64,000 nt of DNA. It comes from Ornithodoros turicata (lineage: Eukaryota > Arthropoda > Arachnida > Ixodida > Argasidae). Where the stretch lies: contig NC_088203.1 of assembly GCF_037126465.1 (NCBI RefSeq), positions 101,494,668-101,558,667 on the forward strand, given 5' to 3'. Both the position numbers and the translations under genes were made by a program. Within the stretch, counting starts at the first letter, position 1; each line of letters opens with the position of its first letter. The notes under the pieces were generated by a model. It saw only the letters and a program-made list of their open reading frames with translations, had not been told where the DNA came from and made no database searches. Positions 22,005 through 32,512 of this stretch are shown in pieces.

Positions 22005-22250
22005 CACTCTTAAAAATGAACTTCACCTCATAGCACGCTCCCAACCAACCATCATCTCGAATGATATCGTTATCTGCCCTGATTTGTTGAAAACGGGAGG
22101 CGTACGGCTTTTTGTGACACATATGCTGTTCATAATTGTCACAGAAAAGGCGTATGCCTCAAGTTCATCAAATCAGGGCAGATAACGATATCACTCGAGA
22201 TGATGGTTGGCTAGGAGCGTGCTATGAGGTGAAGTTCATTTTTAAGAGTG
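22005..22250. mobile_element. foldback MITE, 246 bp, near-perfect palindrome
   Basis: The termini are CACTCTTAAAAATGAACTTC and its reverse complement GAAGTTCATTTTTAAGAGTG. The arms, about 110 bp each, stay paired through GATAACGATATCA-type sequence, with a small unpaired centre near 22130. No open frame. Non-autonomous TIR element of unassigned superfamily. Confidence 0.85.
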
Positions 22251-22258
22251 CAGGCTAT

Positions 22259-22822
22259 CAGGGTTGTTTGGATTTAATCCACATGGAGTTTATCCGGTAG
22301 ATTTTTTTGGATTTTATCCACACAATTTAATCCGGATTTTTTAGAGATTTCGTCCAGATGCGATGTGAAAGACAATCCTAATTGAACGTCACACAGAAAA
22401 CTACCGCTTTATTTTACTGTAATGTTGGCTGGTTACAAAAGCACAGGTACGCGCAACATTAACTTCTAACTTTTTTAACTTTTTAACTTGACTTTCTGAA
22501 CTTTTCGGATTTAACTTTTTAATCGCTTTCTTCTACTTCTTCCCATTTAGGGAGAGGCTTCTGCTTCCTGGAGGCATTGTAACTGAAGTACGACAGCTAT
22601 TTGCGACAGGTGTTTCATGGTCATTCAGTGTTACTGGGACAGGCAGTTTCATAAACCGAAACTATGAGAGGTCACCCGAAATCAAGAAGAACAGCAAAAC
22701 ACATTTGTTTTTACTCTGTGTCACATTTCTAGGCTTGTCTATATTCTCATAAAATATCCGGGTTTTATCCAATGAAGCCCACTTTTTAAAAACATACGGA
22801 TTTTTTTTTTTTTTCAACACTG
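22259..22822. mobile_element. hAT-like non-autonomous element, ~564 bp
   Basis: The ends CAGGGTTG and CAACACTG are inverted. The flanks CAGGCTAT (22251-22258) and CCGGCTAT (22823-22830) match at 7 of 8 positions. GGATTTTATCC-type repeats occupy both subterminal regions. CAG-type ends and an 8-bp duplication fit hAT. There is no transposase frame. The element abuts the palindrome ending at 22250. Confidence 0.75.
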
Positions 22823-22841
22823 CCGGCTATGCTGTATGTCT

Positions 22842-23000
22842 TAGGTTATCCCAGGAGTTTCTCGTCAGACTATCCAGACCGAGGTCGGCAAAGTTGCGTC
22901 TGGAAGTCGGCCCAGAACGCGCACTAACTTCCCCTGTTACCCGCTCTCTCTTCATTTGTTTACGTATTTACACAGTTCGCAGCCACTGCTTCTTCGACCC
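22842..23000 (+). mobile_element. SINE body and tail (class B), 5'-truncated
   Basis: Recognised from TTTCTCGTCAGACTATCC, GAGGTCGGCAAAGTTGC and AAGTCGGCCCAGAACGCGC, then a pyrimidine-rich tail ending near AGCCACTGCTTCTTCG. The tRNA-like head is missing. Confidence 0.7.
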
Positions 23001-23015
23001 TGGTGTCACCAATAC

Positions 23016-23516
23016 AGGGAATGACACCAACCTGGAATACCTGGAACACCGGGAACTATCGGAGAATGTCGGTGCAACTGGAAAAGTCAGGGGAGCTGCC
23101 GAAAAGCAGCTGAAGTCAGGGAAAATCGCAGACAAGTGCCATGACGATATGCAGCGAACGTAGCAGTTCGTCAGTACGACAAGCCCAGACGCAGAAAAGT
23201 AGAGCAGCCTTTTTAATAAGTAACATTTAACACAGAGAAAAGAAAATACGAGGGTTATAAGTGAGGCACAGTACGAGGTCTCTCTACTGCAGGAAAAAAA
23301 ATGGCGAAAAGTGTATTCTGTTTATTTGAATTAAAAAAATGATCCGTATGATTCCATTATTCAATAAATGATCTGTTTTATGAGTGATCTGTATCAAAAC
23401 AGAGGAGCAGACGCCAAGTTCCCTTTTGTTTGGGTCAGGGAATTCGCCTGACATAGTCAGTGAAAACTTGGAAGAGTCAGGGAATTTGAAGTCCACAGGT
23501 TGATAGACACCCTGCG
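23016..23516. mobile_element. repeat element with CAGGG ends and internal GTCAGGGAA iterations
   Basis: The left end reads CAGGGAATGACACCAACCTGG. The right end, reverse-complemented, reads CAGGGTGTCTATCAACCTG, so the ends are inverted repeats. Short iterations of GTCAGGGAA and CCTGGAA occur through the element. No transposase frame and no clear target duplication. Confidence 0.6.
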
Positions 23517-24230
23517 ATTTGAAGTCAGGCTTACTTAGAACCGCAATGGCAGCTGAATTATCATCCGAAGACGTTTCGAACGCACTATTTTTTGCTGCAT
23601 CAACGTGTCTGTTTTTACATTCCTTCTTTGACTCAGTTTTATGCGCAATCTACACCGGACTCGCTAGAACATGTTCCTCGCAGCCTTCTTCAGACACGCT
23701 AAATTTAGCGGTCCAAACTCAGCGTCGTAAGGCAACATTGTGCTCAGACGAAAGCACGATAGCGCTCCGGAAGAATTCCATTTGCAAATGACCTCTCCTT
23801 TTTCGCTCCTATAGTATAGTAGAGCGCATCGCATTTTCTTTTACTTCTAGAATGAGAAAAATGAAGCCATTTAATTTCTTTCTCTTTCTCTCCTTGCTGT
23901 TATGTATGTATCCTTTCTCATTCATAGTTCATGCAGCATTTTCTTTTCCCATTGTCGCGGCCACGATGCGCGACATTAGCTTCCATATAGAACGAGAGCG
24001 AAGGAAAATACGTAAAAGAGAGGGAGTAATAGCTCAACTTAAAAAAGCAAAAGTCATCAAGAGCCAGTCAGATTGTTAAGGGCATGATGAAGGCAAAAAA
24101 AAGCTCAAGTAATATTATGTGTACATGGCAATGAATGTGATGTCATGAAAGCTAGGAGGCCTTCCTTCAATTAATGCTTGTAATCTCGCATCGAACCAAC
24201 CAGTATATGGCTGTACCACCACTGTATATA
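23517..24230. other. no gene supported
   Basis: A 75-codon frame at 23852-24079 starts with a hydrophobic run that looks like a signal peptide, but it lies in CT-rich DNA and has no other support. Confidence 0.4.
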
Positions 24231-24412
24231 CAGTCAAACTCCTTTACAACGAAGCTCAGGGAACAGCAAAAAAAAAAAAAAAATCGCAGTAAAGGTATTT
24301 TTGTTAAAAAGAATGTCATTATTGCACCTATAGGCTCCAGCGGGACCGCAAAAAAAAATTGCTGTAGTGGTATTTTCGTTAAAAAGGTGTTCGCTATAAA
24401 GGAGTTTGACTG
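24231..24412. mobile_element. Tc1/mariner-like MITE, 182 bp, TA target
   Basis: The ends CAGTCAAACTCCTTTACAAC and, reverse-complemented, CAGTCAAACTCCTTTATAGC are inverted repeats about 23 bp long. TA lies immediately outside each end (24229-24230 and 24413-24414). The interior has A-rich runs and no gene. Confidence 0.88.
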
Positions 24413-24764
24413 TAGTAGGTAAATAGCGCGATATTCAGTTCGGGATGTGCTTCGTGAAGCACACAAGCGAGATATCTACATAGTCACAAAACGGGTGCCT
24501 CGAAAGCAAAGCACTCGTCTGTCACGCTGCCTGTTGACCTTCATCTCGCCGATGACGTATCACATCCTTCGTCACATCGTGACGTCTGCACTTGTAATCT
24601 GTGACGTGAGCAGTAAAAAGGAAAGAAAGGCTTATCGCGGGCGTGGGGTTGGCACGTCCTGATGTGCTCTGCAGAAACGCCGGGCTGCAACGGAACAGTC
24701 TGTCCGAAGAAGTCGATGTAATTGAAAATTATTATGTTTCCTGTGGATGGATAGATGAGAATGT

Positions 24765-24833
24765 CCACCCCTGCTAGGACCCTAATCCGTGCCCGAGTAT
24801 GAGCGAATAAATAAATAAATAAATAAACATATA
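24765..24833 (+). mobile_element. probable LINE 3' tail with (AATA)n
   Basis: A short unique segment (CCGTGCCCGAGTATGAGCG) is followed by five AATA units at about 24809-24831. An AATA tail is also seen on the CR1-like fragment at 43838. Too short to classify. Confidence 0.4.
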
Positions 24834-26849
24834 GAAACCCGCGGAAGTGACGTCACGCATAGCCAGAACAAGCAAAGTCTGTCAGCAGAAAAGAGAGTTG
24901 CCTGCGTTAGTGTCCACCTGATAAGAAAGCGTCTTCGCCTATATTGAGGCAATATGATAAAGAGCAGAAATTACGTCATGAACGCAGAAGAAACACGGAA
25001 GGGGGAAAAAGAGGGGAAAAAAAGCAAAATAGAAAAAGGGGGAAGGTAAATTAGGTTTATGCTCAGCGATGCTTGTCACCCCATGCGATGAACAAGGTTA
25101 TTTTGCAAATGTGTTAGCGCTCTATTGACAGCGATACATGAAAGAAAACGTGATTATGCGCCTGAAAAGAGGAGGGTTTCTTCTTATACGTGTAAGGGAA
25201 AGAAGGGAGATGAAGCGTGTTCATTATGGGCGGTTTGCTTCCAGCAAATATTGCGTTTCTTGCCGCTTAATGAACCGGCTGCGAGTGACGCGTGCCCGTC
25301 CGTAGCTGCTTTCGCCGCGTTGACGATGATTTTTCTCCGCAATTTGATAGCGGCGATATTTTTATTGGATCGCTAAACGTTGACACAACGGCGCTGAGTC
25401 CAATTTCCTGTTTGTATTGACTCGTTGTCGGATTCTGATAATTGAATTTGGGAAATGTGTTTGGACAGAATGAACCTTCCGTCATTTATTCTTCGGCACT
25501 GTCTAGGCTTGATTTTTCGGTGCCGATTTCTTGACACTTGTAGACGTCTACGGCAGTGTTTCGCGTAACTCGTAATACATCATTCGGATGAAACTGTTTG
25601 GTCATACTTGTTGGGGGAGAGGCACAATATCCACCAACGAGCAATTATCTTGGTGACTGGTGCAATTAGTTTCGCTTAATTTTAATTAGTAAGGATTTGA
25701 GACATATACCCAGGCAGACGAGCACGAGGAGGCTGATAACCAAGTGATTAAGTATGTTGCTGGATTCAGATTGAACCAGTTTCTTGCTTGCATCTGCAGA
25801 TACGGCGTTGGGGCTATAGGATACAGAACCATGGTCGCCGATTAATGCTTGTCTGTAAATATGAAACTTTGAATTAACAATACACTCGCTTAATCTTGTT
25901 ATGGCAAGCACGACCTCCCATCGGCGCATGCAAATGAATAGATACTTTCCCGTATTCCAAATAACACCCACATACAAGTACGTATATACCTACTTCCGTG
26001 CATTGTACATACCGTCATCCTTTCACCCATGCCGGCATAACATGTAAATACATTTTATGTATATATTTGCTTCCGGCAAACTCATTCAGAAAACGCATCA
26101 TTCCCCGGCAGTATTTTTAGTGTTATTGCGGAGAACGTCCATTACAATCACTACCTCAATGCCATGGCACAGGACGCCGAGTGCAAGGCACGCGGACCGT
26201 ACAATAAATTCGACTCACAAGCGCGCCAAGTACCCCCGATGTTAAAGCCAACGCCATCTAGCGAGTGCCTATATGACCGTTCGCTAACGATGCTTTCGCC
26301 CTAATATAGAGCTCCCTGTTAAACATTCCCAACGCCGTCCTCAAGCAGGAATGCCAATGACTCCATCGCATAGAGGGCCTGGATTTAGTGAAGTCCCGAG
26401 GAGCCAGCGACAGTTTTGCGCCTCGCAAACTCGTAAACTTTTCCCGGTACACTGAGCGAAATGAACTTGTTGGTCGTATTGGAAAGCGAACGTTGGTCGG
26501 GGGGAAAGAAAGGAAGCTTAATAAGTTTTAATTGAAGCCCCTCTCGGTGATGAAGGGGTAGTTAGGAATGTTTGTTTGATGACGGTGGTGGTGCTCGCTG
26601 TGTTAATGAAGTTGGCGATGAGTTGTGACACCTCCTGAAGTGACGTGCAATAAAGGAGTTGCGCTACCTCTTTTTTTTTGGGGGGGGGGAGTAATTTGAA
26701 GAGAGGGTAGTATAAGGAAGATGAAAGTGGTGGGTATTTAATTAAAGAAGAAAAAGTGGCATCCTATCCGACGGGGCATTCGAAAACGCATTTTTGACCA
26801 GCGGCCAAGTGGACAGCTTCAAGGTAATGCTGAAGGATGGGAGGATGGG
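24834..26849. other. 2-kb stretch with no gene seen
   Basis: A G-run sits at 26680-26690 next to a T-run. Nothing else recognised. Confidence 0.45.
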
Positions 26850-27066
26850 AGGGGGTAGGGTCGAATGCCATCGCCGGCTGTACCGTTTGAGGTTTTCTCC
26901 TCTGGGTTTTCCGGCACACTATCCAGAAAGTCGTTGCCACAATTTCCCCTGGAGTCGGTTCGGGAAAGCTGAGCCTCTTTCTCCCCGCATTTCCTGCTTA
27001 CCTGTCTCCATCTGTTCACGTTTGTGCACAGCTCATTAGTCACAGATGCCTCGCGGCGCTAACGCG
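26850..27066 (+). mobile_element. tRNA-derived SINE (tail class B)
   Basis: B-box-like GGGTCGAATGCC and CGCCGGCTGTACC are followed by body motifs CTGGGTTTTCCGGCAC and AGTCGTTGCCACAATTTCCCC. The pyrimidine-rich tail ends near GATGCCTCGCGGCGCTAAC, matching the tail at 12352-12620. Confidence 0.75.
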
Positions 27067-28106
27067 ACAATGGAGACAAAGTATTCGCGGAAATTAGCTT
27101 CGTGTTCATAACGTGTTTCCAGTTCACATTTTATAACTTCATAACTTTTTCAACGCTGGGGAGCCCCAGACATTGCTTCCAAGCTCTTGTCACGTGGCGA
27201 TTACTACACCATACACCCCGTTCGTATTCAATAAGGGCCAGCTACATCTGGCCATAATATACACCAGTTAACAAACAATAGCTTATCGGCGAATCCCTAG
27301 CTTTTGCTGAATCAACTCATTGACTACGCAAGCTGTTACGAGAAATGCAATACACGAATACTGTTTTCATATTTGCCCCAGCAAAGGCAATGCACAAATA
27401 ACCACTGTATTATAATACAGTATAATAATAGTACCGCATATTATTAGTATGGCAACCTTATAAATAACCATAACCCTACGTATTCCAGCGCACTCTGTAA
27501 TCAACGGACATCACATAACGTTCATTTGTCGATCGATTCTACCTTTTTCTTCTTTTTATTCTTCTTCTTTTTTTTTTCTCACTTCCGAAAAGTGGACCAT
27601 TTCTCAATGTCGATATCCGGAGGTGGTTTCTGAGAAGACATTCTTTACTCTTTGGTCTCCTGGCTATAGGTTCCCTCCAGGCGACATTTTGACTGTTGTC
27701 CTCCTCCCGATGTTTATTTTTCTTCCTTTTTAAGCACCCCTTTCTCTCTTGTTATTTTTCTAGGAGACAAGTGACAGCCACAAATCTATAGTGACCGCAG
27801 CCTGTCCAAGTGCGGTCGCTCTGGAGATCAATCTTCGCTGGGATTTCCAGCTCTTCGAATTTCATTTGAGTAACGCGCAGAAAGTCTTTAAAGTAAGTGT
27901 GAAACGGTGTAATATGTCACCTTTGCTGTTGTGGGAAGAGGTCAAAATTATTTACTTTTTTACTTTTTAGTGTGTGAACGGGTCATCGAAAGGGAGTGCG
28001 ATGGATTAGGACGAGGACTTGTGGGTCGAGTTGCCCTCTGATTTTTTTTCTGTTCGTTCAGGTGCAGTCCTTGCAGGTGTAGAAAGCTTTAACTAATGCA
28101 TATTTG
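27067..28106. other. no gene seen
   Basis: Pyrimidine-rich tracts at 27541-27580. No coding or repeat signature beyond that. Confidence 0.45.
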
Positions 28107-28434
28107 TTTACAAACAAACATGATTGACAAACAAGCTGTGATTAGTTTACAAACGAACATGATTGACAAACAAGCTGTGATTAGTTTACAAACGAACATG
28201 ATTGACAAACAACATGTGATTCGTTTACAAACAAGCATGATTGGCGAGCAAGCTGTGATTCGTTTACAAACAAGCATGATTGGCGAGCAAGCTGTGATTT
28301 GTTTGCAAACAAACATGATTGACAAACAAGCTGTGATTCGTTTACAAACAAGCAAGATTGGCGAGCAAGCTGTGATTTGTTTACAAACAAGCAAGATTGG
28401 CGAGCAAGCTGTGATTTGTTTACAACCAAACATG
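28107..28434. repeat. 39-bp minisatellite, 8 full units plus a partial
   Basis: Units start at 28107, 28146, 28185, 28224, 28263, 28302, 28341 and 28380, with a partial ninth at 28419. Each reads TTTACAAACRARCAWGATTG then a variable GACAAACAAGC or GGCGAGCAAGC block and TGTGATT. Two unit types alternate. Because 39 is a multiple of 3, one frame on the plus strand and two on the minus strand stay open across the array, which explains the long frames there. No evidence that any is translated. Confidence 0.95.
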
Positions 28435-29149
28435 AATTCATACATGCGTTGGTCATTTGTTATCAGAAGTCGGAGACGCCTCATATTTCATAAATGTAAT
28501 AATACATAGAGACCGTTGTAATCACTCGATACCCGTAGTAGCACCACGATAACATGTGCCTATTTAAAACAAAGTTACACATCCCCGTCGTCAGCGCCTT
28601 TTTGTTCAGGCATTGTTTTCTTTGGAAGATGCTGACGAAGAACACAAACTCCGTTGTGCTGTTGCTGCTGCTGCTGCTCGGTCATTGAATATGTTCTCAC
28701 TTGTTATTCCACTACCGTTTTCGCAATATTTCACTCGATTAAATGAACGAAATAAGTCCGTCTTCATGGCGTACGTGAGCCAATAAAGAGACAATCAGGA
28801 AATATATAAACTGAACACAATGAAATTTCGGTCAGATATTCGTGGTTGTAGTGATCTGGTGGTACTCTAGTTTGTGTACCGTATGCGTTGACACAAGTTA
28901 GTTGCCGGCTACCCCCGTAAACTGGTAAAGAATGCGATGACTACAACGTTAATCTCCACAGCTATACGACGAATACTTATTTCCACATTCCATCTGTAAG
29001 AAAAAAAGAAGAAGAAAAGAAATTATCCATGTCAAACTCATTTTCAACAATCAACATCCATGTTTACTTAAGATCTTAACCACTTCCCTAGCCAGACACA
29101 ACTTGGAAGCTGCCATTCCGCACAACTGTAAAATCACATCGGCGCAGAT
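28435..29149. other. no gene seen
   Basis: A short (GCT)n run at 28657-28678. Otherwise nothing recognised. Confidence 0.45.
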
Positions 29150-29422
29150 ATGACAACTCCCAACCCTGTCGATAGATGGCGCGCGCATGGAAACCTCTGC
29201 TACCGCGGCGTTCGAAAAGTCGTCTGCGCGCAGGCGGGGGCGCTGCACGCGAACGCGCGCTCAAACTCGCTCGTGAACTCCGGTTCGGAACGGACGTTTT
29301 TGGATGCTCAGCTCGCGTGACTTGGGGGCGCGAGCCCCTACAGCAAACCTCGGATAGCAGAGACGACAACGTCGATACGTCGAAGCTGCGTCGGCAGTGC
29401 ATGTTTGTGGTGTTTTCTCAGT
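29150..29422 (+). promoter_or_regulatory. CpG-rich candidate promoter with TCAGT initiator
   Basis: From about 29160 to 29400 the sequence is clearly richer in CG dinucleotides than its surroundings (GCGCGC, CGAACGCGCGC, GGGGCGCGAGCCCC). TCAGT at 29418-29422 matches the arthropod initiator consensus (TCA-K-T), about 55 bp upstream of the ATG of the candidate exon. No convincing TATA box was seen. Promoter identity is inferred from position and composition. Confidence 0.35.
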
Positions 29423-29473
29423 GATAAGTGATTGCATCTTTGTGTGTGTGAGGAAGTGCATTGCGAACAACCA

Positions 29474-29543
29474 ATGGGTGGCAAAGGAGAACGTATCGTC
29501 TGCTTCGCAGGACTTGTCGTTGCGATCGTCGCTTCGTGCTCAG
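29474..29543 (+). CDS. candidate first coding exon encoding a signal peptide
   Basis: An ATG at 29474 opens 23 codons. The product starts MGGKGERIVC and continues into the hydrophobic run FAGLVVAIVASC, followed by Ser. This is the charge, hydrophobic core and small-residue pattern of a secretory signal peptide. The frame meets CAG|GTAAGC, a near-ideal splice donor, with the exon ending at 29543 in phase 1. Signal-peptide exons ending in phase 1 are common in extracellular and immunoglobulin-like receptor genes. It lies just downstream of a CpG-rich stretch and an initiator-like TCAGT. The Kozak context is only fair (C at -3, G at +4). I found no downstream exon, so the gene's identity is unknown; chance is possible for so short a frame. 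Confidence 0.45.
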
Positions 29544-31002
29544 GTAAGCGACCTTGAAGAGGCAGACGTCGCATTCACGTGTGGCCTCTATGTTGACGGT
29601 GTGCAGTGAAATGTGAAAGCTCTTTTTGGCTGATATTGGATCTGCAGTTTGCGCACTTTGTAAAGCGAAAGCGAAGCAGACGACGCGGTTTACCTCGCAG
29701 CGCGCCTTGGGATGCACTGTCCTGTGTTACGCTTTTCTGCACCGCTCTCATTTCCTTCGCTTGCTTGTGACATAAGTAGTGACGCAAGAATTGTCATAAA
29801 AAAAGGAGATTGGATTCTCTTTTTCGGCAATGCATAGAAGCATTCCCAGGGGTCGGCGGTTTCAAATTTGAATTCATCTGTCAGGACAGTTCGGATATAG
29901 TGCGCGCTGCAGATGTTCCCCCCCCCCCTTTTTTTTGAGTGTTGGAACTTGGCACGTGCGATGTTGTTCTCCACGTCCTCTCTTGAATTGACGTGGCTTT
30001 TGAGGGAAACTATTACAAGCAGAGTGGATAATATCCCATCGCCATCTTCAATGGCATTAAAAGGTACTCACTCTGCGCTACAAAGATTCACACACGCATG
30101 ACCTCTGATGGCGGGGCGACATCACATATTCTTTTTGCTTGCCTGTCTTCACCATGTCATCTTCAAACGCCTTCTGTACATTTTAATGCGCGCGTTTTCT
30201 GGTCTGTATATCGGTACTTGCTTCCAAGGTCAGTAATATTAAACCTTATATAGCATGTGTGGTAATTATTTCATGATATGTTATCTTTTCAAAAACGGGC
30301 ACATTCAGAGGACTATAACGTCAACCTTCGCGTGATAGGTGTCGTATTGTCTCGGAGCGTTGCATAACGCAATGGCCTACGATGCGCTGTATTGAACCTA
30401 TGATTTCCTGCTGCTCCATAGCTTCGCCGGCAGTGCGCTGACTTTTAGCATTCTTCGCAGCCCGAAGACGCCGTCCAGCTGGTGCGGCTACGTACTCGAC
30501 TGATTTCGAAGAGCAAAAAAGTTCTCCGCGTTGTCTGGGGGCTCGAATCTTACGTATTTGCGAGGCGTCTCGGTAGAATGCAGCGTGCCGCTTGCAACAA
30601 TGTGAAGCATACACTCTATTTTGATAACTGCAGCAAAAGCGTTTGCAAATTGAGGACTTGGGGAATGAGACGAAGTAAATTATGCAGCCAGTCCGATTTA
30701 GTCGTCACTCATCTGCTCTTTTTTTTTTCTATCCATCATCATCATCATCACGAAATTATGACGATCATAGATATCCACGTGTGATGTGCGAGGAAGAGGG
30801 GCTGTAGGCTCAGAAGCGTGTCTCTATTGGTATTGGTGATGCCATTATTTGGGACATGACATGCTGCTTGGGCTGAATTCACGGGAAACTGTACAGACGT
30901 TTACATTAGAGCACCCGAGGAAGACCTAGGGAAAAGACTGGACGCACTCTGTGATTCGGACATGGGTCACCTCCCACTCTGAGGTCTACTGAGGTCTGCG
31001 CG
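29544..31002. other. probable intron or intergenic sequence
   Basis: If the exon at 29474 is real, this is the start of its first intron. C-run/T-run at 29918-29937 and a short (ATC)n at 30737-30750. No second exon found. Confidence 0.35.
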
Positions 31003-31160
31003 TTTGAATCCCCGCACCGGCTTTGCTGTCAAATGTGTTCCCTCGATTTTCCGGCAGACTTTCCAGACCAATATCGGCGCAGTTCAGCATGAAGTCCGCC
31101 CAGGACGCATACTAAACCCCCTGTTCTCCTCACTCGTTCGTTTACGTGCTCTGAGAAGTT
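31003..31160 (+). mobile_element. tRNA-derived SINE, 5'-truncated
   Basis: B-box remnant GTTTGAATCCCCGCACCGGC, body TTTTCCGGCAGACTTTCC and TATCGGCGCAGTTCAGC, then AGTCCGCCCAGGACGCATAC and CCCCCTGTTCTCC. It matches other copies in order and orientation. Confidence 0.75.
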
Positions 31161-32399
31161 GCACCCGGTGCATTAATTACTCAATTAATCAATGCATTAC
31201 TCAATTAATTACTCAGTGTATTAATTGCTTGCACTCAATGCATCGTCTTCTTTAGTATTCTGAATCGTGTCGGGTCACGAAATACCATAGATGGGTGATT
31301 TAACATCAGGACCATTCCTGCGCGATTTTCCTGAAAACAGCTCACATGCCCCAATACGTACGTAGACTTGGCTGTTTAAAAGATATCCACTTGGTCCCTG
31401 TCCGCATGGAGTTTTTTTCATTGCAGGCCTCTCAGTTAATTTTATATAAATTTCATGACATCGGAGAAAGTGCATTTTCCCTTTGAATTCGCTAACTATT
31501 TGCTCGGATCGCGGTGGGATTTGGACATCATATTTGATGTCATTTTAGTCAGCACGCGACGAGGCTATTTTAATCGTACAACTTTCGTTGTGGAAGTTGC
31601 TCCCCTTAACAGCCCCCACCAATGAGTCTCCTCTTGCCTGCTCTAAGTGCTTAACAGCAGAACGCGAACTTAACGTGTATCACTTTGAAGTATCACTTCT
31701 ACGCATAAGAACAGAATAAGAAACAAAAAACGGTGATTCGGCACGCGATTTCACTTTGGATATTACCGAAAACGAAACGATATTTCATCTGTCTAAAACG
31801 TTTCTCCCTCCAGCAGTCCCGTATTAGATGCTCTAGATCAAAACCCCCTTTGTACCGTTAGTCCACGACGTGGTACATCTTTCATCTTCTAATTTATTAG
31901 ACGTTCTTCCTCCTGGGAAGCTGAGGGGTATACGGTTCTCCTCATAGGCGATATCTTTCATCGTAGGCAACGTAGGAGGGAAGCATTTGTTAATTGAAAT
32001 ACGGCGATTTCCGCGTCTCTTACGTCATTTGACGAATTTAGAGTTTCGTATACCTATTCTTACGTGTAAGAAAAATTAAAACAACAATAAAGGCGCGAAT
32101 GAAACTACTGTTTCAGTACGTGGTTTCTTGTCACTGGCGTGTAAGGATAATATATCGAAATTCGAGCGTCGCTGCTATATGATCACTGACGATAATGATT
32201 GGTTTTGGTACTAGCATCGTGCCTAATTAATTCGGAGTACATTTCCACGTAAGGTGAGTCAGCCTTATATATGCGTGGCGACACCAAGCAATAATAAGAA
32301 TCATGAAACTTCGCGTTTGTGTAATTTAGCAATAGCAACGACAATTCGTAATCATTCGAGCGAATAAGTTGTTTTGACCGCCTGAGTGTTCTGTGTGTC
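31161..32399. other. no gene seen
   Basis: TAATTACTCAATTAAT-type iterations at 31170-31225. No other feature identified. Confidence 0.45.
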
Positions 32400-32512
32400 C
32401 CTAATCAATTTGTACAGTGGCACGTAGCCGTGCCGTTGCTGGCACCCTCGGTTGGGTTCGAACTTGCAACCTTGGGATCAATAAACCGACAGATTAGCGA
32501 TCCAATGGGCGG
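32400..32512 (-). mobile_element. second tRNA-derived SINE family, or tRNA-like fragment
   Basis: On the minus strand, GCCCATTGGATCGCTAATC resembles an A-box region and GCAAGTTCGAACCC a B-box, about 30 bp apart. The T-arm does not form a proper 5-bp stem with a 7-nt loop, so it is not a working tRNA. The body after the B-box (GGGTGCCAGCAACGGC) is unlike the other SINEs here. Confidence 0.5.

Noticed and set aside
23852..24079. 75-codon frame beginning with a signal-peptide-like hydrophobic run
   Set aside because: It lies in CT-rich DNA that gives hydrophobic residues by composition, and it lacks promoter, splice or homology support.
28107..28434. CRISPR-like regular spacing
   Set aside because: Contiguous tandem repeats without unique spacers, in a eukaryotic sequence.
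28089..28509. Repeat protein of 13-residue units
   Set aside because: Explained by a 39-bp minisatellite without stops; three frames on both strands are open, so openness is not evidence of coding.
32400..32512. Functional tRNA gene
   Set aside because: A-box and B-box are recognisable, but the T-arm cannot form a regular stem and loop.
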